Positions 1-5,074 of a stretch of 5,074 nt of DNA are shown piece by piece. Position numbers and translations under genes: made by a program. How positions within the stretch are numbered: position 1 is the stretch's first letter; each line of letters begins with the position of its first letter. The notes under the pieces are model-generated. The model saw only the letters and a program-made list of their open reading frames with translations. It did no database searches and was not told the origin of the DNA. Location of the stretch: positions 1 to 5,074 of the forward strand of contig DATGUA010000008.1 of NCBI GenBank assembly GCA_035301545.1. The letters are read 5' to 3'. The stretch comes from DATGUA01 sp035301545 (lineage in GTDB: Bacteria; Bacillota; Clostridia; Tissierellales; Tissierellaceae).

Positions 1-808
1 CCATTATTGCATCTTCTATCTCTTCTTTATGATCTTCTAATTTTGCTTTTTTAGCTTCTTTCTTTTCGTGTACTTTTATTATATGGTAGCCGTTTTCAGT
101 TTCTACTACATCACTGATTTCTCCTTCTTTTAGATCAAAGGCTGCTTCTTCAAATTCAGGTACCATTTCTCCCTTACCAAAGAATCCTAATTTTCCACCT
201 TCATCTTTACTACCATCTATAGAATGTTTTTCTGCTAATTTTTCGAAGTCTTCACCATCATCTAGCTTTTCTTTTATTTCTTTAGCTTCATCTTCCTCTT
301 CTACTAATATATGACTTGCATCTACTTCTTCTTTTTCTCCTAATTGGTCTTTATTTTCTTCGAAATATTCTTCTATTTCTTCATCTGATACTTCTATTTC
401 ATCTTCTAAAAGTGCTTTTACCTTTAGATTAAATAATATGCCTTCTTCTAATCCTTCTAATGTTTGACCTTGGCTGGCTAATACTTGTTCAAATGCTTCT
501 TCTCCACCGTATTGTTCTGCCATTTTTTCTATTTCCTTGTCTAGATCTTCTTCTGACACTTCTTTATCTTCTTTTTCTAATTCTTGATCTACTATTTTTT
601 CTCCGATTAAGGATTCTAAAGCTTGATCACCTATTTGTTCTACCATTTCGTCATATAGTTCGTCTTTAGTTATATCTTGATCTCCTACTTTACCTACTAC
701 CTTACCACTACCTTCACTACCACATGCTACCATTAGACTAGCAATTAATAACATAGATACAGCTAGTACTATGTATTTACTAGTTTTACTTTTAAATCTT
801 TTAAACAT
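1..808 (-). CDS. prsA: PrsA-like foldase lipoprotein (parvulin-type peptidyl-prolyl isomerase), 3' end cut by the window edge
   Basis: Read on the minus strand, an open frame of 269 codons runs from ATG at 808 to the left edge without a stop. Residues 1-28 form a lipoprotein signal peptide: basic start (MFKRFK), hydrophobic core, then a lipobox ending in Cys29 (LMVAC). Residues ~36-155 match the helical SurA/PrsA N-terminal chaperone region. Residues ~162-247 form a parvulin domain, with SHILV at 165-169, the GGKLGFFGKGEMVPEF stretch at 204-219 and GYHIIKV at 240-246. Known PrsA proteins are anchored outside the cytoplasmic membrane and help secreted proteins fold; B. subtilis PrsA has about 290 residues, so only a short tail is missing. 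The start is fixed by AGGAGG at 819-824, ten bases upstream. The mature part is very acidic, with about 80 Asp/Glu, 28 Lys and no Arg by hand count. Other SurA_N/parvulin lipoproteins look alike, so the exact orthologue is less sure than the family. Confidence 0.9.
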   Translation of the reverse strand, partial: MFKRFKSKTSKYIVLAVSMLLIASLMVACGSEGSGKVVGKVGDQDITKDELYDEMVEQIGDQALESLIGEKIVDQELEKEDKEVSEEDLDKEIEKMAEQYGGEEAFEQVLASQGQTLEGLEEGILFNLKVKALLEDEIEVSDEEIEEYFEENKDQLGEKEEVDASHILVEEEDEAKEIKEKLDDGEDFEKLAEKHSIDGSKDEGGKLGFFGKGEMVPEFEEAAFDLKEGEISDVVETENGYHIIKVHEKKEAKKAKLEDHKEEIEDAIM

Positions 809-842
809 TATCCAATAGCCTCCTATACTTTACTAGGAAAAA

Positions 843-899
843 TTATCTAGTCTATAATTGATTTCCTTAATAATCATTATACTATATCTTACTAGATAA
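843..899. repeat. 9-bp perfect inverted repeat between yclQ and prsA
   Basis: TTATCTAGT at 843-851 and ACTAGATAA at 891-899 are exact reverse complements separated by 39 bp. Seen from the minus strand, the second arm is followed by TTTTT, so in transcripts reading through from yclQ it could form a long-looped, weak terminator-like hairpin. The far arm overlaps the predicted prsA -10 (886-891), so it could instead be an operator. No compact GC-rich intrinsic terminator is seen after yclQ. Confidence 0.3.
868..882 (-). promoter_or_regulatory. Possible weak Fur/PerR-type operator in the prsA promoter
   Basis: On the minus strand this reads GTATAATGATTATTA. It matches 11 of 14 fixed positions of the 7-1-7 Fur consensus TGATAATNATTATCA, with the central AAT-G-ATT intact and the outer bases degraded. 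It overlaps the TATAAT at 876-881, where a bound repressor would block transcription. In DNA this AT-rich such a match can arise by chance, and PrsA is not a typical Fur target, so it is only a candidate. Confidence 0.25.
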
Positions 900-914
900 A
901 TTGTGTTATATCAA
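876..914 (-). promoter_or_regulatory. Candidate promoter of the prsA-like gene
   Basis: On the minus strand, TTGATA (plus positions 909-914) lies 17 bp upstream of TAAGAT (886-891), a reasonable sigma-A type -35/-10 pair. A perfect TATAAT follows at 876-881 but has only a poor -35 (ACAATT) at 17 bp, so it may be an alternative -10. Transcription would start near 870-880 and leave a leader of roughly 60-70 nt before the ATG at 808. This would let the gene be expressed independently of the upstream yclNOPQ operon on the same strand. Confidence 0.5.
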
Positions 915-923
915 TGTAAATTT

Positions 924-1874
924 TTATTTTAGGCTAGATTGGATTTCTTCTACCATTTTTTCAGTTCCATATATTCCACCTGTTGATACATACCATATAT
1001 GTGCATCTAAGTAGTTTATATTATCATTTTTATATGCTGTGGTGCCTTTAATTAAGTCATTGTCCATTACTTGTTTAGCTGATATATCTCCACCTGTTAC
1101 TGCTGCCCTATCCAGTACATATATATAATCTGGATCTTCTTCTACTATATATTCAAATGAAATTTTTTGTCCATGAGTAGATGAGTCTATAGTTTCATCT
1201 ACTGGGGTTAGTCCAAATTCTTCATATAATACTCCAAATCTTGAACCTGGACCATATGCACTTATATTTCCATCATTAGCCATTACAAATAATGCATTTT
1301 TATCCATAGATGTAGCTTCTTCATTTAGATCATTTATTTTTTCTTCTATTTTTTCTACTTCTTCTTCTATCTTTTCCTCTTCATCAAATATTTCTCCTAT
1401 TGTTTCTGCATTATTTTTAAATGCATCTATATATTTTCCATCATTTATATTTAGGTATAATGTTGGAGCTATTTCTTCAAATTCATCATATAAATCTGAT
1501 TGTCTCCCTGAAATTATAATTAGATCTGGGTCTAGTTCATATATTTCTTCAAAATTTGGCTCTTTTAATGATCCTACATCTGTATAGTCTTCACCTTTAT
1601 ATTCTTCTAAGTAATCTGGAAGTGTTTGTTTTGGAAGTCCTGTTACATTTCCACCTATAGTATCTATTATATCTAATATTCCATAGTCAAATACTACTAC
1701 CTTTTCAGGGTTCTTTTCTATATGAGTTTCACCTAATTCATGTTCTATATCTATTATCTCTTCTTCATCTTTGCTACTATCTACATCTTGGGATCCTCCA
1801 TCACAAGCTACCATTGCTATGGAGCTAATTATTAATAATGTTAGTAATAATAATGCTTTTTTATTTTTTATCAT
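924..1874 (-). CDS. yclQ: Siderophore-binding lipoprotein of the YclQ/CeuE/FatB type (petrobactin or other catecholate)
   Basis: This is the extracellular substrate-binding protein of a ferric-siderophore ABC importer (316 aa; B. subtilis YclQ has about 317). Residues 1-23 are a lipoprotein signal peptide with a slightly degenerate lipobox (MVAC) and lipidated Cys24. The two lobes of a periplasmic-binding fold follow, joined by a Glu/Lys-rich helix at ~161-185. YclQ hallmarks are KVVVFDYGILD (58-68), GLPKQTLP (79-86), DVGSLKEPNF (99-108), DPDLIIIS (115-122), STHGQ (232-236) and WYVSTGG (294-300). Arg124, Arg212 and Arg256 fall where CeuE and YclQ have the three arginines that hold the catecholate. 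His234 and Tyr295 fall where CeuE His227 and Tyr288 complete the iron shell with tetradentate ligands. The ATG at 1874 follows AGAGGTG (1882-1888). It is the last gene of the operon, 27 bp after the ATPase. The mature chain is very acidic, with about 71 Asp/Glu against 21 Lys/Arg. The family call is firm; the actual ligand is inferred. Confidence 0.94.
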   Translation of the reverse strand: MIKNKKALLLLTLLIISSIAMVACDGGSQDVDSSKDEEEIIDIEHELGETHIEKNPEKVVVFDYGILDIIDTIGGNVTGLPKQTLPDYLEEYKGEDYTDVGSLKEPNFEEIYELDPDLIIISGRQSDLYDEFEEIAPTLYLNINDGKYIDAFKNNAETIGEIFDEEEKIEEEVEKIEEKINDLNEEATSMDKNALFVMANDGNISAYGPGSRFGVLYEEFGLTPVDETIDSSTHGQKISFEYIVEEDPDYIYVLDRAAVTGGDISAKQVMDNDLIKGTTAYKNDNINYLDAHIWYVSTGGIYGTEKMVEEIQSSLK

Positions 1875-1901
1875 TTATTTACACCTCTTATAGTTTTTTA
1901 T

Positions 1902-2657
1902 TTAGAAATAGACACATAATTTCATATCGTCTACATCTTGTATTCTAAAGTCTAAATCGTATATTTTTCCTAATACATTTTGACATATCATATGCTCAGT
2001 ACTACCTGCTTCTTCGATTATTCCATCTTTTAATGCTACTATATAATCTGAATAACAAGAAGCAAAATTTATATCATGAATTACTATTATAATAGTTTTA
2101 TTTAGATCTTTAACTAGTTTTTTTAGTATTTTCATTATTTCTACAGAATGTTTCATGTCTAGATTATTTAATGGTTCATCTAATAATATGTAGTCTGTAT
2201 TTTGTGCTATTACCATTGCTATATATGCTCTCTGTCTTTGACCACCACTTAATTGATCTAGGTATTTATCTTCTATATCTTTTAATTTCATATATTCAAT
2301 AGCTTGGTCTACATATTTTTCGTCTTCCTTAGTTAGTGCACCTTGACTATATGGAAATCTACCAAAATTAACTAATTCCCTAATAGTAAGTCTAATATCT
2401 ATATGATTAGATTGTTTAAGTATAGAAACCTTTTTTGCTAATTCTTTACTATCCCAATCTCCTATTTCTTTACCTTCTATAAATATCTCACCTCCATCTT
2501 TACTTATTATTCTACTTACCATAGATAATAGTGTAGATTTACCAGCACCATTAGGTCCGATAAATGATGTTATACTACCCTTTTCTATTTTAGTAGACAC
2601 ATTATCTACTACTTTGATACCATTGTATTGTTTACTAACATTTTTGACTTCTATCAT
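1902..2657 (-). CDS. yclP: Ferric-siderophore ABC importer ATPase, YclP type
   Basis: This cytoplasmic subunit would form a homodimer and hydrolyse ATP to drive uptake through YclN/YclO. All ABC motifs are intact in 251 residues: Walker A GPNGAGKST (34-42), Q-loop Gln82 (ILKQ), signature LSGGQ (136-140), Walker B YILLDE (156-161), D-loop LNNLD (163-167) and H-loop His194 (VIHD). The stretches RLTIRELVNFGRFPYSQG (89-106) and DMKHSVEIMK (167-176) are typical of YclP and the CeuD/FatE-like FecE-type ATPases, whose length (~250 aa) it shares. The ATG at 2657 overlaps the stop of the upstream permease by 4 bp (ATGA), implying translational coupling. AAAGGAG at 2666-2672 gives it its own strong ribosome binding site. 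No residue expected for activity is missing. Without the permease context it could only be called a FecE-type ATPase; the operon narrows it to YclP. Confidence 0.95.
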   Translation of the reverse strand: MIEVKNVSKQYNGIKVVDNVSTKIEKGSITSFIGPNGAGKSTLLSMVSRIISKDGGEIFIEGKEIGDWDSKELAKKVSILKQSNHIDIRLTIRELVNFGRFPYSQGALTKEDEKYVDQAIEYMKLKDIEDKYLDQLSGGQRQRAYIAMVIAQNTDYILLDEPLNNLDMKHSVEIMKILKKLVKDLNKTIIIVIHDINFASCYSDYIVALKDGIIEEAGSTEHMICQNVLGKIYDLDFRIQDVDDMKLCVYF

Positions 2658-3604
2658 GCTACATTCTCCTTTAACAATAAGTATATAAAGTAAAATCCGC
2701 CAACAAAATTTATAATTACTGATATAGGGATACTAAAGTTAAATATTCTTTCTACTAAAATTTGTCCCCCTAATAATGCTACTACAGACATAAGTACTGA
2801 ACCTAGTATTAAGTATTTATGTTGGTAAGTTTTTAAAAACTCACGAGTTAGATTTACTACTAATAATCCTAAAAATGTAATAGGTCCTACTAAAGCTGTA
2901 GATATAGATATTAATATAGATACTATAAATAACATATTTTTTTGAACCCTATCATGTTCTACACCTAGATTTATCGCATTATCTCTTCCTAAAGATAATA
3001 CGTCTAATACTTTTATATATCTATAGGAGTATATAGCTACTCCTAATACTATTACTGTAGATAATGTTAAAATATTAGTATTTACATTATTAAAACTTGC
3101 AAACATTTTATCTTGTATATGTAGGAACTCATTTGGATCTATCATCATCTGCATAAATGATGATATACTTTGAAATAATGTACCTAGTATTAATCCAACT
3201 AAGAGTAGTGTTACTACATTATCTCCTTCTTTTTTAAATAAAAATCTATATAAAATCCAGGAAAAACCTATCATCAATATTGTAGATATAATAAAATTTA
3301 TATTTTTGTTCATAATTGCTGAATTAGTAGATCCTAATACAAATACTAAAAATGTTTGTACTAACATATATAGTGAATCTAATCCTAATACACTAGGAGT
3401 TAGTATTCTATTATTAGTTATAGTTTGAAATATAGTTGATGAGAAAGCTATGGAAGCTCCTGTTATTACTATTGCTATTACTTTTGGTACTCTTTTAGAT
3501 ATTAGATATCCTGAGTTTTTACTATTTAGACCTATGAATATAAAAGCTCCTATTAAAATTAAGGATATTAATATTAAAATACCTATCTTTCTTTTGATAT
3601 TCAT
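2654..3604 (-). CDS. yclO: Ferric-siderophore ABC importer permease, FecCD family, YclO type
   Basis: This is the second integral membrane subunit of the importer (316 aa; B. subtilis YclO has about 315). It is strongly hydrophobic, with about nine to ten membrane segments; clear ones lie near residues 7-25, 41-60, 77-92, 103-123, 131-153, 176-193, 223-245, 264-284 and 290-311. FecCD/BtuC hallmarks are RVPKV (38-42) before the second helix, TNNRILTPSVLGLDSLY (63-79), LGRDNAINLGV (205-215), the cytoplasmic coupling-helix region that should contact YclP, and GPITFLGLLVVNL (240-252). Segment TPSVLG sits where FecCD permeases have the P-x-x-LG turn. The ATG at 3604 shares one base with the yclN stop (TAATG), with a GGGGGA ribosome binding site near 3611-3617, so translation is probably coupled. 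Two different permeases in tandem indicate a heterodimeric channel, as in YclNO, CeuBC and FatCD. Confidence 0.93.
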   Translation of the reverse strand: MNIKRKIGILILISLILIGAFIFIGLNSKNSGYLISKRVPKVIAIVITGASIAFSSTIFQTITNNRILTPSVLGLDSLYMLVQTFLVFVLGSTNSAIMNKNINFIISTILMIGFSWILYRFLFKKEGDNVVTLLLVGLILGTLFQSISSFMQMMIDPNEFLHIQDKMFASFNNVNTNILTLSTVIVLGVAIYSYRYIKVLDVLSLGRDNAINLGVEHDRVQKNMLFIVSILISISTALVGPITFLGLLVVNLTREFLKTYQHKYLILGSVLMSVVALLGGQILVERIFNFSIPISVIINFVGGFYFIYLLLKENVA

Positions 3605-4548
3605 TATTTCTTCCCCCTAACTATTAAGTATAAAAATACTATACTTCCTATTATTCCTACTGTAAGACTAATAGATATTTCATAAGGGTATATAATGAGT
3701 CTACTTAATATATCACAGGCTAATAGGAATACTGCTCCAAATAATGCTGTATGTCCTATATTCTTTTCCATATTGTCTCCTTGGATCTTTGTTACTATAT
3801 TAGGTATTATAAGTCCTAAAAATGGTATTTTCCCTATGGTTATTATGGTTAATGCTGAAATTAAAGCTACTAGACCTATTCCTATATTGACTACTCTATT
3901 GTAGTTCAGTCCTAGATTTGCTGCAAAATCTTCCCCCATTCCAGCTACCGTAAATTTATTTGCATATATAAATGCTATGAAAATCATTGGAATACTTATG
4001 TATAATAATTCGTATCTACCTTTTATTATCATTGAAAAGTCTCCTTGGAGCCAGGTAGATATATTTTGTACTAAATCAAATCTATAAGCAAAGAAAGTAG
4101 AGATTGAATCTATAATATTTCCTAACATCATTCCTATCAATGGAATAAATATAGCATTTTTAAACTTTACTCTCTTTAGTATCTCCATAAATAAGAATGT
4201 ACCTGCTAATGCAAATATAAATGCTATAAACATTTTCTTTAAAGAACTAGAATCATTCATTAGCATAATAGATATTAGCACTCCAAATTTAGCTGAATCT
4301 ACTGTTGCAGCTGTTGTAGGAGATACAAATTTGTTTCTACTGATTTGTTGCATTATTAGTCCTGCTATACTCATGCCCATACCTGCTATTATTATACTTA
4401 TAAGTCTAGGTAATCGGCTTTGATATATTATCTGTATATCTTCTTGATTGAAGTTGAGGATTTCTGTTACCTTAACATCCTTTACTCCAATAAATATAGA
4501 GATGAAAGACAATATAATTAGCATCAAGATTAAATATCTTTTTTTCAT
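3604..4548 (-). CDS. yclN: Ferric-siderophore ABC importer permease, FecCD family, YclN type
   Basis: This is the first gene of the operon and encodes the partner membrane subunit (314 aa; B. subtilis YclN has about 316). Hydrophobic segments lie near residues 4-22, 48-67, 86-98, 106-123, 133-155, 181-196, 220-240, 267-286 and 291-310. Family motifs are SRLPRLISIIIAG (44-56), GLIMQQISRNKFVSPTTA (63-80), STWLQGDFS (164-172), the coupling-helix region GMGEDFAANLGL (203-214) and PFLGLIIPNIV (242-252). SPTTA replaces the P-x-x-LG of the partner, the usual asymmetry between YclN- and YclO-like subunits. The ATG at 4548 is preceded by AGAGGTT (plus positions 4554-4560) about six bases upstream, and no better in-frame start is seen. 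The gene lies directly downstream of the Fur box at 4633-4653, so the operon should be iron-repressed. Membrane topology is judged by eye. Confidence 0.93.
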   Translation of the reverse strand: MKKRYLILMLIILSFISIFIGVKDVKVTEILNFNQEDIQIIYQSRLPRLISIIIAGMGMSIAGLIMQQISRNKFVSPTTAATVDSAKFGVLISIMLMNDSSSLKKMFIAFIFALAGTFLFMEILKRVKFKNAIFIPLIGMMLGNIIDSISTFFAYRFDLVQNISTWLQGDFSMIIKGRYELLYISIPMIFIAFIYANKFTVAGMGEDFAANLGLNYNRVVNIGIGLVALISALTIITIGKIPFLGLIIPNIVTKIQGDNMEKNIGHTALFGAVFLLACDILSRLIIYPYEISISLTVGIIGSIVFLYLIVRGKK

Positions 4549-4591
4549 TAAATAACCTCTATTCTATTTCATACTATCTTAGTCAGATTAA

Positions 4592-4620
4592 TTGAATATA
4601 ATTAACCTACATGATATAAT
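4592..4620 (+). promoter_or_regulatory. Promoter of the divergent regulator-like gene
   Basis: TTGAAT (4592-4597) is followed after 17 bp by a perfect TATAAT (4615-4620). TG at 4612-4613 makes an extended -10 (TGATATAAT). Transcription would begin near 4627, just before the Fur box, and give a leader of about 120 nt to the TTG at 4750. Confidence 0.65.
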
Positions 4621-4674
4621 TAGTAATGACATTGATAGTGATTATCAGTATCAAATGTAATATTATAATATCAA
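4611..4674 (-). promoter_or_regulatory. Promoter region of the yclNOPQ operon (exact elements unresolved)
   Basis: A minus-strand promoter must lie here, but no single pair stands out. Candidates are TTGATA (plus positions 4669-4674) with GATACT (4647-4652) at 16 bp; TTGATA (4649-4654) with TGTCAT (4626-4631) at 17 bp; and an isolated good -10, TATCAT (4611-4616), with no clear -35. Each candidate pair overlaps or abuts the Fur box, so iron repression is predicted whichever is used. The lack of a good consensus may mean an activator is needed. Confidence 0.35.
4633..4653. promoter_or_regulatory. Fur box (iron-responsive operator) in the divergent promoter region
   Basis: TGATAGTGATTATCA (4633-4647) matches 13 of 14 fixed positions of the 7-1-7 Fur consensus TGATAATNATTATCA. 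A second 7-1-7 match, TGATTATCAGTATCA (4639-4653), fits 12 of 14 and is offset by 6 bp. This is the overlapping arrangement known to bind two Fur dimers on opposite faces of DNA. The palindrome extends outward as ACATTGATA (4629-4637) and TATCAAATGT (4649-4658) with one bulged base. It lies between a ferric-siderophore importer and a divergent gene, which is the expected context. It starts about six bases after the predicted start of plus-strand transcription, so binding should block both directions. Confidence 0.88.
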
Positions 4675-4697
4675 TTCTTTTTTAAAGAATCTTTGAT
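4670..4697 (+). other. Hairpin in the leader of the divergent gene
   Basis: ATTCTTT (4674-4680) and AAAGAAT (4684-4690) form a perfect stem around a TTT loop. Outer arms ATCAA (4670-4674) and TTGAT (4693-4697) can extend it past a short bulge. It is AU-only apart from two or three pairs and is followed by an AT-rich run with T tracts rather than a clean U tail. It could be a weak leader structure or attenuator, or simply chance in AT-rich DNA. The rest of the spacer 4549-4749 holds only the promoter and Fur elements listed separately. Confidence 0.3.
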
Positions 4698-4734
4698 TAT
4701 ATTTATATTTTTATTATTATATTTAGACATTTTG

Positions 4735-4741
4735 AAAGGAG
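4735..4741 (+). promoter_or_regulatory. Ribosome binding site that fixes a TTG start
   Basis: AAAGGAG is a strong Shine-Dalgarno match ending 8 bases before TTG at 4750. No ATG or GTG start lies nearby in this frame; the first in-frame ATG is 64 codons downstream (residue 65) and would remove most of the conserved-looking region. The site therefore supports the TTG initiation codon. Confidence 0.75.
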
Positions 4742-4749
4742 TCATAAAA

Positions 4750-5074
4750 TTGTTATATGATAGTCATATAAAAAAGGTAACTGATAAGTTCTTTCTATTA
4801 ACTCATATACCGATTAAAGCCTTTAGAATAGACGAAGATCCTATATATTCTACTGGTTATACTAATAGATTAGAAAGAATTTTTCATTCTAAAAATATTT
4901 ATGAAAGGATTATAGATTTATCTAGGGATAGGAACAAGCCTATGTATATATTAAATGAATCTGATAATACATATTATATTTCATGTTCTATCTGTCCTAG
5001 AAATAAGTTTAGAGGTATATTTATTATAGGGCCTTGTTCTACAGATCAGTATAATGATTTAAATATTCCATTTA
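4750..5074 (+). CDS. N-terminal part of a probable transcriptional regulator (AraC-type suspected), cut by the right edge
   Basis: An open frame of 108 codons runs from TTG at 4750 to the window end without a stop. It begins MLYDSHIKKVTDKFFLLTHI. It is soluble, with no signal peptide or membrane segment, and looks like a mixed alpha/beta sensing domain: PIKAFRIDEDPIYSTGY (21-37), KPMYILNESDNTYYISC (63-79) and FRGIFIIGPCS (87-97). The pattern 'FPI...D....Y.TG...I.GP' recalls the N-terminal domains of firmicute AraC-family regulators, but the diagnostic C-terminal helix-turn-helix is outside the window, so this is tentative. Cys79, Cys82 (CSIC) and Cys96 could bind metal or sense redox state; that is speculation. 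Divergent placement across a Fur box from a siderophore importer resembles activators such as PchR, YbtA and Btr, which respond to siderophores. Unlike Btr, no binding-protein domain is visible so far. The reading frame is well supported; the function is a moderate guess. Confidence 0.55.
   Translation, partial: MLYDSHIKKVTDKFFLLTHIPIKAFRIDEDPIYSTGYTNRLERIFHSKNIYERIIDLSRDRNKPMYILNESDNTYYISCSICPRNKFRGIFIIGPCSTDQYNDLNIPF

Noticed and set aside
460..669. Plus-strand open frame of 69 codons
   Set aside because: It lies antisense inside the prsA-like gene, is made of Leu/Phe runs that mirror Glu/Lys codons of the real frame, and has no ribosome binding site.
1875..1901. Separate promoter for the binding-protein gene between yclP and yclQ
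   Set aside because: The 27-bp gap contains only a ribosome binding site; no -35/-10 pair fits within it.
3695..3904. Plus-strand open frame of 69 codons
   Set aside because: It is antisense to the conserved C-terminal half of yclN and matches no family; the minus-strand frame carries clear FecCD motifs.
4664..4669. TATAAT as a second plus-strand -10 for the divergent gene
   Set aside because: No -35 is present at 16-18 bp (17 bp upstream reads ATTATC); the TTGATA at 4632-4637 is 26 bp away.
4674..4690. Intrinsic terminator in the divergent spacer
   Set aside because: The stem is almost all A-U, the loop itself is T, and the following sequence is mixed A/T without a clean T run; both flanking genes point outward, so nothing needs to end here.
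4549..4749. Riboswitch or T-box in the spacer
   Set aside because: No conserved aptamer core or T-box sequence could be recognised; Fur control explains the regulation expected for this locus.

Overview
The window is AT-rich DNA from a low-GC Gram-positive bacterium, most likely a clostridium or a relative of the Tissierellia. Codons such as ATA, TTA, CTA and AGA dominate, Shine-Dalgarno sites are strong (AGGAGG, AAAGGAG), and the exported proteins are lipoproteins. Those exported proteins are strikingly acidic and almost free of arginine. This hints at a salt-adapted organism, although that is inference from composition. No RNA gene, insertion sequence, CRISPR array or phage gene was seen.

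Layout, left to right. Positions 1-808 (minus) hold most of a prsA-type foldase lipoprotein gene whose 3' end lies beyond the left edge. A 115-bp spacer carries its promoter, a possible weak Fur-type site and a 9-bp inverted repeat. Positions 924-4548 (minus) hold a tight four-gene operon, transcribed right to left: permease, permease, ATPase, substrate-binding lipoprotein. Order, lengths and motifs match the yclNOPQ petrobactin (catecholate ferric siderophore) importer of Bacillus subtilis and the related ceuBCDE/fatDCBA systems. A 201-bp divergent spacer (4549-4749) contains a near-consensus Fur box. From 4750 (plus) a gene starts on TTG and runs off the right edge. Its 108 visible residues look like the N-terminal sensing part of a regulator, tentatively of AraC type.

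How the parts fit. YclQ on the outer face of the membrane would capture a ferric catecholate siderophore, YclN and YclO would form the channel and YclP would power uptake. Fur with Fe2+ would silence the operon, and probably the divergent gene, when iron is plentiful. The divergent gene may be a local activator that responds to the siderophore or iron state. No siderophore biosynthesis gene is visible, so scavenging of siderophores or catechols made by others is possible. The PrsA-like foldase may help fold exported proteins. The window reads as a conserved iron-uptake locus; the less ordinary points are the composition of the exported proteins, the shared Fur-controlled divergent promoter and the unidentified sensor domain.
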